The translations under genes were made by a program, and so were the position numbers. A model generated the notes under the pieces. That model saw nothing but the letters and a program-made list of their open reading frames with translations, was not told the DNA's origin and did not search any database. This document shows positions 8,220-15,344 of a DNA stretch of 29,246 nucleotides, in pieces (the stretch's first letter is position 1; each line of letters opens with the position of its first letter). Source of the stretch: Paraprevotella sp. (GTDB taxonomy: Bacteria; Bacteroidota; Bacteroidia; Bacteroidales; Bacteroidaceae); the NCBI GenBank assembly GCA_021205005.1, contig JAJPYK010000204.1:1-29246 (forward strand), read 5' to 3'.

Positions 8220-8745
8220 AGAAAGAGAAATTGACACTTCCGTAGGCACGATGTTCCACGAAATGGGGATGGGCGGAAAAGTCGTTCGTTTTTCCGTGTT
8301 CCAGCACGAACAATCCGTCGGGTTTCAATATCGCTTTCCGGAAAACGAGGTCGGGCAGTTCCGCCAGATTCTTCAAGGCATAAGGCGGATCTGCGAAAAT
8401 AAAGTCGCAAGTCTCCTGACATCTCTCCAGATAGCGGAACGCATCCGTACGCAGCAACGCACAGTTCTGCTCGTGCAATGCCTCGAGCACCCGGGCGATG
8501 AAGCCGAAGTGCATGCTGTCTCGCTCCACGGAGACCACCCGTGTGCATCCCCGCGAAAGCAGTTCTATCGTGATGCTTCCCGTACCTGCAAAAAGGTCGA
8601 GAGCCGCAGGCCCTTCTTCAAAATCCAAATATCCTTTCAGCACATTGAAAAGATTTTCTTTGGCAAAATCCGTCGTAGGACGTGCCTTAAAGTTACGGGG
8701 CACATCGAAATGCCGTCCTTTATATATACCGGTAATCACTCTCAT
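8191..8745 (-). CDS. rsmD: 16S rRNA (guanine(966)-N(2))-methyltransferase RsmD
   Basis: A 184-residue SAM-dependent methyltransferase acting on guanine 966 of 16S rRNA during small-subunit assembly. Start chosen at MRVITGIYKGR (ATG at 8745); the frame is open further upstream but that part overlaps the DUF3822 gene and has no family resemblance. Motifs: RPTTDFAKENLFN near the N-terminus, SAM-binding LDLFAGTGSITIELLSRG, and catalytic ADPPY. It starts 14 nt after the DUF3822 stop, so the two are co-transcribed. Its 3' end overlaps cls convergently. Confidence 0.95.
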   Translation of the reverse strand: MRVITGIYKGRHFDVPRNFKARPTTDFAKENLFNVLKGYLDFEEGPAALDLFAGTGSITIELLSRGCTRVVSVERDSMHFGFIARVLEALHEQNCALLRTDAFRYLERCQETCDFIFADPPYALKNLAELPDLVFRKAILKPDGLFVLEHGKTNDFSAHPHFVEHRAYGSVNFSFFKAKETAGE

Positions 8746-8759
8746 ATTCAACGGTTCTT

Positions 8760-9575
8760 TTATATGACATGCACCAGCAAGGAGAGCAGGTCGAATGGAA
8801 TATCGGGAATGTGGGTAAGAAGAGAACGGCGGTAAATATCTGCCGGCACAGCGTTCTGCACGCGGCGCAGATACCGGGACAGACTTCGTGCCGTGCCATT
8901 TTTGATGGCATGGTTCCCCATCAGAATGCACACTTCATTCTGCACGTCCAACCCAAGATCCTTCCATACGGAAAGTATGAAATAAACGGCATTTTCCGTC
9001 AAATCCGCAGGAAAAGTATTGGCATAGCTCAGACGTTGCTCGCGAAAGCAGAACACAAAGAATTCATTTTCATGAAAGCAAACATAAAATCGTTGTTCCT
9101 CTTGCGGAGTAAGCATCCACATCTTTTCCAGCAACATCGTATGATTGTGGTATAACTTGATGTCGGGGAAACGTCGGCTCAAAGCTTGTTCTATTTCAAG
9201 ATCTATGGTAAAAACCTGCGCGATATTCAAGTGAGGCAACAGATTATAGTAGGTCCTCACCTTCTTTTCCTGTGCGTAGGTCAGCCTATAAAGTGAATTC
9301 ACCTCTTCTTTCCGGAAATATGCCAAAGGCACCTGTATGGAAGGCCCCGCGACCAACCCGCGAACAATGGCGGGACCCGCGTTTTGTATCATCGCCGATT
9401 GTGCGAGCGCTTGCCGCAACACATCGACAGGGGCCCCCTCACCTCCGTACAAATAAGACTCCCTCGTCAGAGAATCAGGATGAGGAGGGGTATAGTCATA
9501 AAAAGAAAATCCATCCGCGGTCAGGCGGATGGATAAACTATGTGATAGGTTCTGATTATTCCCAGTTGCCTGCAT
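8760..9575 (-). CDS. DUF3822 family protein
   Basis: A 271-residue protein of the Bacteroidetes DUF3822 family, typically encoded directly before rsmD, as here. The N-terminus has the recognisable SLSIRLTADGFSFYDY start; further on are EKKVRTYYNLLPHLN and LYHNHTMLLEKMW. The fold of the family suggests an actin/ASKHA-like ATPase relative, but I see no catalytic motif that I can vouch for, and the function is unknown. The start overlaps the upstream gene's stop by 20 nt in another frame, consistent with translational coupling. A slightly later start is possible. Confidence 0.8.
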   Translation of the reverse strand: MQATGNNQNLSHSLSIRLTADGFSFYDYTPPHPDSLTRESYLYGGEGAPVDVLRQALAQSAMIQNAGPAIVRGLVAGPSIQVPLAYFRKEEVNSLYRLTYAQEKKVRTYYNLLPHLNIAQVFTIDLEIEQALSRRFPDIKLYHNHTMLLEKMWMLTPQEEQRFYVCFHENEFFVFCFREQRLSYANTFPADLTENAVYFILSVWKDLGLDVQNEVCILMGNHAIKNGTARSLSRYLRRVQNAVPADIYRRSLLTHIPDIPFDLLSLLVHVI

Positions 9576-10197
9576 TGTTGTTCGGGTTCGTGAGATCTCC
9601 GATTTTCAGTCCGGGATACCGGCCTTGCTTCTCGGCATCGTCGGTCATGTTGTAAATCTCGCGTTCGTCCAAACCTTTCAGATAAGCCGAGTACGGCGCG
9701 CGACACTCCATGACGTTCTGCGTAGCTCCGGAACGGCCGACGTGGATACTTTTCTCCAATTCGAACTTTTGTCCGTCGCTATACGGGATATATTGAAGGG
9801 AATCCGCATTGCCATTAGGGCCCAACAGCGTCTGAGCCATCGGCATCCACGTTGTGTCACGACGGAAGTTCTGCAAGCCGTTGGCAGCAATAGCCGCGGC
9901 ATTGCCGCTCTTTACGATGGCGGCAGCCTTTGCTTCGGTCAACCCCTTGGACATTTGTTCATCCGATAATTCCCCCACTTTCGCTATCAAGACGTCGAAA
10001 GAGTCGCAGAAATCGCCTTCGTGTTGCTGACGGTACTGTTCTTCCGCGTTTTTGATTTGAATCAAACGAGCCTTAACCGCTACTTCACGCAAATCTCGTT
10101 CTTTGTTGAACTCGATGGGTTGCATGATACTCTTGTAGCATAGATAAAGCAAAACCACTGCGCATAAGCCCAGAATGACATTAATTGCTTTTTTCAT
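9556..10197 (-). CDS. Uncharacterised single-pass membrane protein (213 aa)
   Basis: I do not recognise a named family. Residues 5-21 (INVILGLCAVVLLYLCY) form one N-terminal membrane segment; the remainder is polar and probably periplasmic, with a helical RLIQIKNAEEQYRQQHEGDFCDSFDVLIAKV stretch at about 43-73, which resembles the first helix region of pseudopilin-like minor proteins only superficially. The C-terminus is Asn/Gly-rich (NPNNNAGNWE). It is first in a three-gene transcript with DUF3822 and rsmD, with a clear TACTTTTG -7 element at 10232-10239. ATG at 10197 is the only reasonable start. Confidence 0.8.
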   Translation of the reverse strand: MKKAINVILGLCAVVLLYLCYKSIMQPIEFNKERDLREVAVKARLIQIKNAEEQYRQQHEGDFCDSFDVLIAKVGELSDEQMSKGLTEAKAAAIVKSGNAAAIAANGLQNFRRDTTWMPMAQTLLGPNGNADSLQYIPYSDGQKFELEKSIHVGRSGATQNVMECRAPYSAYLKGLDEREIYNMTDDAEKQGRYPGLKIGDLTNPNNNAGNWE

Positions 10198-10231
10198 GAT
10201 ACTTTATAATTTTATTTGTTACATTCGCATC

Positions 10232-10239
10232 GCAAAAGT
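10232..10239 (-). promoter_or_regulatory. Putative -7 element (TACTTTTG) for the membrane protein-DUF3822-rsmD transcript
   Basis: On the minus strand TACTTTTG fits TAnnTTTG, about 35 nt before the start at 10197. No convincing -33 box. Confidence 0.55.
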
Positions 10240-10292
10240 AGGATAAATAAATTTAATATACGACATTTCGAGGAACTTTTTATCGCGGTTTT

Positions 10293-11735
10293 ATGATAAA
10301 TAAGGATTTAGAGGGGGTTATAGCGGGGAAATGCCCGTTTACGCCGACGGAGGGACAGCGGAAAGTGATTGCCATGATGGCTGATTTCCTCCTTTCAGGC
10401 GACAAAGACGGGGTCTGCCTGTTGCGCGGCTATGCCGGAACAGGGAAGACTTCGGTGATGGGAGCGCTGGTCATGGCACTGTCCGACTTGAAACAGAAAA
10501 CAGTGCTTTTGGCGCCGACGGGCAGGGCTGCCAAAGTATTTGCATTGCATTCGGGACATGCGGCATTCACCATCCATAAACGGATTTACCGCCAGAAGTC
10601 GTTCTCGAACGAGACAGATAAATTCTTACAGAATGTCAACTTGCAGAAGGATACGCTGGTTATTGTAGTCGAAGCGTCCATGATCTCCGGATCCGCCGGC
10701 AACGGATGGGGATTCGGCAGCGGTTGCCTGCTGGACGACCTTGTACATTTTGTCTATTCGGGAGAAGGATGCAGCTTGATGCTGGTCGGTGATGCGGCCC
10801 AATTGCCGCCCGTAGGCGAGGAACTCAGTCCCGCATTGTCGAGCACGGCATTGAAGGGATATGGACTGCACGTATGGGAGGGCGAACTGACTCAGGTCGT
10901 GCGCCAGCATGACACGAGCGGCATTCTGTGGAATGCCACCCGATTGAGGCAGTTGATCACGTCGGACGACTGCACCGGCTTACCCGGCATCCGTTTCCAA
11001 GGTTTCCCGGACATCCGGAGCGTACCCGGAGACGAGTTGATCGAAACGTTGGAAGAATCTTATAGTCGATGCGGATTGGACCAGACGATTATCGTGACGC
11101 GATCGAACAAAAGGGCAAATATATATAACAATGGAGTACGCGGGCGCATTTTGGGACGAGAAGAGGAGCTGACGGGCGGCGACCAACTGCTGATCGCCAA
11201 GAACAACTACTTCTGGGTCGGCGGGCAAAAGGACTGTCCGTTCGACTTTTTGGCCAACGGCGACGTGGCCGTCGTACGCAGAGTGCGGCGCACCCGCGAG
11301 CTTTACGGATTCCGATTTGCCGACGTATTGTTACGCTTTCCCGATTACGATGATGTGGAACTGGAGACCACTGTGCTCCTGGATACGTTGCAGAGCGAAG
11401 CCCCTGCACTGACGAGAGAACAGGCGGACGCTCTGTTCCGGGCCGTAGAAGAGGATTATGCGGAGATTACCGTTCGCCGGGAACGCTTGAAAAAACTGAA
11501 GTCGGACCCTTACTTCAACGCCTTGCAGGTAAAGTATGCTTATGCCGTGACCTGCCACAAGGCACAAGGCGGACAGTGGCAACGGGTCTTCGTGGATCAA
11601 GGTTACGTGACGGAGGATATGCTCACCGCAGATTATCTCCGTTGGTTATACACCGCTTTCACCCGGGCTACGGATGTCTTGTATCTGGTAAACTGGCCGG
11701 CGTCGCAAACCGAAGGCACGACTGCAGTCCGATAA
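10293..11735 (+). CDS. ATP-dependent RecD/Dda-like (SF1) DNA helicase
   Basis: A 480-residue superfamily 1 helicase of the RecD-like/Dda group, found near rsmD and DUF3822 in Bacteroidetes. Q-motif-like FTPTEGQRKVI lies at about 16-26; Walker A is GYAGTGKT at 46-53; motif Ia LLAPTGRAAKV at 72-82; motif III GDAAQLPPVGE at 167-177; the C-terminal UvrD-like motif is YAYAVTCHKAQGGQW with a final LYTAFTRA. The Walker B position, normally VDEASM, reads VVEASM: residue 126 is Val (codon GTC at 10668-10670), where Asp is expected to hold Mg2+. If real, the enzyme should be ATPase-deficient. It stands alone on the plus strand, divergent from the membrane-protein operon. Confidence 0.9.
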   Translation: MINKDLEGVIAGKCPFTPTEGQRKVIAMMADFLLSGDKDGVCLLRGYAGTGKTSVMGALVMALSDLKQKTVLLAPTGRAAKVFALHSGHAAFTIHKRIYRQKSFSNETDKFLQNVNLQKDTLVIVVEASMISGSAGNGWGFGSGCLLDDLVHFVYSGEGCSLMLVGDAAQLPPVGEELSPALSSTALKGYGLHVWEGELTQVVRQHDTSGILWNATRLRQLITSDDCTGLPGIRFQGFPDIRSVPGDELIETLEESYSRCGLDQTIIVTRSNKRANIYNNGVRGRILGREEELTGGDQLLIAKNNYFWVGGQKDCPFDFLANGDVAVVRRVRRTRELYGFRFADVLLRFPDYDDVELETTVLLDTLQSEAPALTREQADALFRAVEEDYAEITVRRERLKKLKSDPYFNALQVKYAYAVTCHKAQGGQWQRVFVDQGYVTEDMLTADYLRWLYTAFTRATDVLYLVNWPASQTEGTTAVR

Positions 11736-11860
11736 CCTCTGTCCGATAACGGCAAGTCCGGATACGGGCATTGCTCTCTGCCGTATGCTGTCCTTCCATC
11801 GGAAGGCCTCCGCTCCGTCATACGGAAACAAAAGGATTTAAACCTGGACATAAAAAAAAG

Positions 11861-12040
11861 GAGGTGTGTCAAAACTAAAATGACTACTCCGAAAAGTTAC
11901 AAATAGTAATTATAACACTTGAAAGGGTCGTATCAAGCTCTGTATTGAGTAATGATACGACTCTTTCTTTAGTCTTTTAGGATACCCAAATTTCAAATTA
12001 TAAGTTCATATTTTCAAAAACTGAGTTTTGACACAACCTC
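11861..12040. mobile_element. MITE-like element with terminal inverted repeats (about 180 bp)
   Basis: Left end GAGGTGTGTCAAAACT (11861-11876) and right end, read inward, GAGGTTGTGTCAAAACT (12024-12040) match except for one extra T. Between them is an A/T-rich filler with an internal hairpin: arms 11921-11935 and 11953-11967 match at 14 of 15 positions. No transposase is encoded. The ends resemble those of IS1182-like elements of Bacteroides as I remember them, so a non-autonomous derivative is likely. I see no clear target duplication. It sits between the convergent ends of the helicase and alaS and may serve as a bidirectional terminator. The rest of the gap (11736-11860) holds only small imperfect hairpins. 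Confidence 0.7.
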
Positions 12041-12061
12041 GCATCTGTATCTCATCGTCAA

Positions 12062-14678
12062 TTATAACGCAGCCAACTCGATAAACTTATCTATGGCAGC
12101 ACTCAGCCCGTCGGCATTTTTACCGCCGGCTGTGGCAAAATGAGGTTGTCCGCCACCGCCGCCTTCGATCAATCGGGCTGCTTCGCGGATAAGTTTACCC
12201 ACATTCATACCGTGCGCCTTGACCATATTGTCCGATGCCGCCGCGGTCAGTGTCGGTCTGCCTTCATGCAAACGGCCCAACACGACGAGCGCGTTTTCGG
12301 CCTCGCCACGCAACTGAAAAGCGATATCTTTGGCAATATCGGCCGGAACGGGCAGACAGCCGCGATACACCGTTACTCCATTGACCACCGTAGCCTGAGC
12401 CATGATATTCTTTTTCATCTGAACAGCTTTCTCACGGAGACTCTCTTCCAACTGTTTCGTCAATGCGGAATTCTCCTCGATAGCCTTACGAATGGAAGCT
12501 TTTACATCGGGAGCATTGTTGAACATGGCACGCAATTCGTTCGTCAGGTCCTGCAAAGTGTAGAGCATCTCCTCCACCTTGGCCCCCGTAATGGATTCGA
12601 TACGGCGGATGCCGGCAGCCACGGAACTTTCGCTCAGAATCTTCACCATGCCGATACGCCCCGTAGACTTCACGTGACAACCGCCACAAAATTCCACGCT
12701 ATCGCCGAACTGTACCACACGCACCCGGTCACCGTATTTCTCTCCGAAGAGGGCAATGGCCCCCAATCCCTTCGCGTCTTCGATAGGAATGTCGCGATGG
12801 TCTTGCAACGGAAGGTCGGCACGAATCTGTGCATTTACCATACGCTCCACCTGACGAAGCTGCTCGTCGGTCACTTTCTGGAAATGGGAAAAGTCGAAAC
12901 GCAGATACTCCGGAGTAACTAAAGAACCTTTCTGTTCCACATGATCGCCCAGCACGACGCGCAACGCATGGTCGAGCAAGTGCGTACAAGTATGGTTAGC
13001 CTCACTGGCGGCGCGCAAATCGGTGTCGACACAGGCCATGAAAGCCGCATCGGGATGTTGAGGCAAAGTCTTGGCGATATGCACAGGCAGGTTGTTTTCC
13101 CGTTTTCGTAACCAGGATTTCGATGTTTTCGAACTCGGAACATAATAAGAAGCGGTAACCTACTTGTCCAACCATCTCAGCATAGAACGGGGTGTAGTCG
13201 AGCACGATTTGATAGAACGTCTGTTTCTTTTGCGTCACTTTGCGGTAACGCAGGATATGACATTCATATTCCGTGTAGTCCCATCCTTTGAACTCGGTTT
13301 CACCCTCGGCCAGTACCACCCAGTCGCCGGTCTCCACGGCAGCGGCGTTGCGGGCACGTTCCTTCTGTTTCTGCATCTCCACATCGAAGGCCTTTTCATC
13401 CACCTCCATACCGTTTTCCCGGCAAATCAGTTCCGTCAGATCGAGCGGGAAGCCGTAAGTATCGAACAAAGTAAAGGCCTCTACCCCGTCGATAACGTGC
13501 TTGCCGGCAGCTTTCGTCTCGGCCATTACGCGATCGAGCATACGTATACCGGTGTCCAACGTGCGGAGGAAAGAATCTTCTTCTTCTTTGATCACCTTTG
13601 AAATCAACACCTTTTGAGCCTCAAGTTCGGGATAAGATTTCCCCATCTCCTGTACGAGTACAGGCAAAAGCTTATACATAAAAGCCTCTTTCTGCCCCAG
13701 GAAAGTATAGGCATAACGAACCGCGCGGCGCAAGATGCGGCGAATGACGTAACCGGCTTTGGCATTGCCCGGCAATTGCCCGTCGGCTATGGAGAACGCA
13801 ATGGTGCGAAGATGATCGGCCACGACGCGCATAGCCACGTCTTTCTTCGGATCTTCACCGTAACGGCAGCCGGAAAGTTCGCCGATCACCTTGATGATGG
13901 GCTGGAACACGTCCGTATCATAATTGGAGCGTTTGCCCTGCATCACGGCGCATAGACGCTCGAATCCCATACCGGTATCGATGACTTTCGCCGGAAGCGG
14001 CTCCAACGACTGATCGGCCTTACGGTTATATTGCATGAACACGAGGTTCCATATTTCGATCACCAACGGATTGTCTTTGTTGACCAGGTCGCGACCGGGT
14101 ACTTTCTTCTTCTCTTCTTCCGGACGCAGGTCGATATGGATTTCGGAGCAAGGTCCGCAAGGCCCCGTAGCCCCCATTTCCCAAAAGTTATCATGCTTGT
14201 TGCCATTGATGATATGATCGGCCGGAAGATACTGTTCCCAATAGGAAGCCGCCTCGTTATCACGCTCCAGACCCTCTTCGGGCGCCCCCTCGAACACAGT
14301 GGCATAGAGGTTCTCCTTGTTGATTTTCAACACGTCGACCAGGTACTCCCACGCCCATCCGATGGCCTCTTTCTTAAAATAGTCGCCGAAGCTCCAGTTG
14401 CCCAGCATCTCGAACATGGTATGATGATAGGTATCATGGCCTACTTCTTCCAGGTCATTATGCTTTCCGCTCACGCGGAGGCACTTTTGCGAATCGGTGC
14501 AACGCTTGCTGGTGGCAGGACGGTTGCCCAGGATAATGTCTTTGAATTGGTTCATGCCCGCATTTGTGAACATCAGCGTCGGGTCGTCTTTGATGACCAT
14601 CGGCGCAGACGGAACAATGAGGTGACCCTTGGACTCGAAGAATTTGACGAACGAGTCGCGGATTTCGTTTGCAGTCAT
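12062..14678 (-). CDS. alaS: Alanyl-tRNA synthetase, frame broken by a 1-nt insertion as given
   Basis: Charges tRNA-Ala in the cytoplasm. The first part (14678 down to about 13100) carries the class II catalytic core: [29 protein letters not shown] type motif 1, [17 protein letters not shown], and [20 protein letters not shown]. The second part (from about 13098 to 12062, one frame over) carries the editing domain zinc-site residues HTCTH and CGGCH and the Gly-rich [16 protein letters not shown] of the C-Ala domain. Removing one C of the CCC at 13099-13101 joins them into 871 residues, the normal length. Just upstream the usually invariant GGQVGD..G stretch reads VGQVGY..F (V503, Y508, F510), each explained by G-to-T changes. 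Either sequence error or a damaged essential gene. Confidence 0.93.
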
Positions 14679-14716
14679 TTGATTTTTATTTTATGTGTCA
14701 CTATTCTCAAAAAAGT

Positions 14717-14748
14717 TTTGCAAAGATAACTTGTTTTGCCTACTTTTG
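14717..14748 (+). promoter_or_regulatory. Putative MerR-gene promoter (TTTG-N20-TACTTTTG)
   Basis: TTTG at 14717-14720, 20-nt spacer, TACTTTTG at 14741-14748: a near-perfect Bacteroidetes primary sigma promoter, giving a leader of about 35 nt to the ATG at 14792. It occupies almost the same DNA as the alaS promoter on the other strand. Confidence 0.75.
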
Positions 14749-14752
14749 CAAG
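14721..14752 (-). promoter_or_regulatory. Putative alaS promoter (CTTG-N20-TATCTTTG)
   Basis: On the minus strand the -7 box TATCTTTG is at 14721-14728 and CTTG at 14749-14752 with a 20-nt spacer, close to the Bacteroidetes TTTG-N19-21-TAnnTTTG consensus. It is interleaved with the promoter of the divergent MerR gene. Confidence 0.6.
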
Positions 14753-14791
14753 TAAATGACTGGAAACGAATGACAGTAGAATTGATTTAGC

Positions 14792-15139
14792 ATGGCACTG
14801 AACCCGAACAAAGAGTTGAAACTTTATTATTCCATCGGCGAGGTGGCCGAAATGTTCGGCGTGTCCGAGACGTTATTGCGTTATTGGGAAAAGGAATTTC
14901 CCACCATAGCTCCTAAAAAATCGGGACGTAACATACGGCAGTACTCTCAGGAAAACATCGAACAGGTGCGTCTGATTCACAATCTGGTCAAAGTCAAAGG
15001 GATGAAATTGGCGGCGGCGCGTCAGGCATTGAAGAACTACCGCGGCGAAGTGGAAAGAGACGTGGAAGTCGTCAACCGCCTGAAAGCCATACGCGAGGAG
15101 TTGATGCAGATCAAAAAGGCATTGGACGGATTGGTCTGA
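14792..15139 (+). CDS. MerR family transcriptional regulator
   Basis: A small 115-residue DNA-binding protein. Residues 12-75 form a MerR-type winged helix (YSIGEVAEMFGVSETLLRYW, then the wing with GRNIRQYSQENIEQV). The rest is a short helix suited to dimerisation (DVEVVNRLKAIREELMQIKKAL); there is no effector domain and no cysteine cluster, so it is not a metal sensor of the classical kind. This compact form is a conserved Bacteroidetes single-copy type of unknown target. It diverges from alaS with interleaved promoters, so it may affect alaS expression; that is inference from position only. Confidence 0.9.
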   Translation: MALNPNKELKLYYSIGEVAEMFGVSETLLRYWEKEFPTIAPKKSGRNIRQYSQENIEQVRLIHNLVKVKGMKLAAARQALKNYRGEVERDVEVVNRLKAIREELMQIKKALDGLV

Positions 15140-15205
15140 TTTCCAGAGCGGGAAACCGGTTCCGGAACGGGAATCGGAACGCCCGGCTGAAGACCCGAAT
15201 TTTTT

Positions 15206-15299
15206 CTCCGCAGATTGATTTTTTTCTCCGCAGATTGAAAAATCATTCGGCGCAGAAAAAAAATGCAGGAACGCGGAGAACCGCAATCGTTCTCCGCGT
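15206..15299. repeat. Repeat array, locus C (about 5 units, 20-23 bp steps)
   Basis: Cores at 15206 and 15226 (both CTCCGCAG, inside an 18-bp direct repeat at 15201-15218 and 15221-15238), 15248 (CGGCGCAG), 15271 (ACGCGGAG) and 15292 (CTCCGCGT). Same core as the other loci but in the opposite sense and with looser spacing (20, 22, 23, 21 bp). The last two units form the stem of the hairpin at 15264-15306. Confidence 0.7.
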
Positions 15300-15306
15300 C
15301 CCTGCA
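15255..15306 (-). terminator. Intrinsic terminator for the parA-to-relA/spoT operon
   Basis: Arms 15264-15281 and 15289-15306 pair at 17 of 18 positions with a 7-nt loop. On the minus strand the stem is followed by a run of T residues (the A-run at 15256-15263), the normal form of a Rho-independent terminator. It may also block read-through from the MerR gene. Confidence 0.85.
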
Positions 15307-15344
15307 TTTATGTTGAACGTAGAAGGCGTCTTCTTGAGTTGAAA

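Noticed and set aside
8746..8931. N-terminal extension of RsmD
   Set aside because: Overlaps DUF3822 on the same strand in another frame; RsmD proteins begin near MRVITGxxKGR.
12660..12690. parS site near a CACGTG (TTCACGTGAC in alaS)
   Set aside because: Only the central six to eight bases fit; the flanking GTT/AAC arms are missing and it lies in coding sequence.
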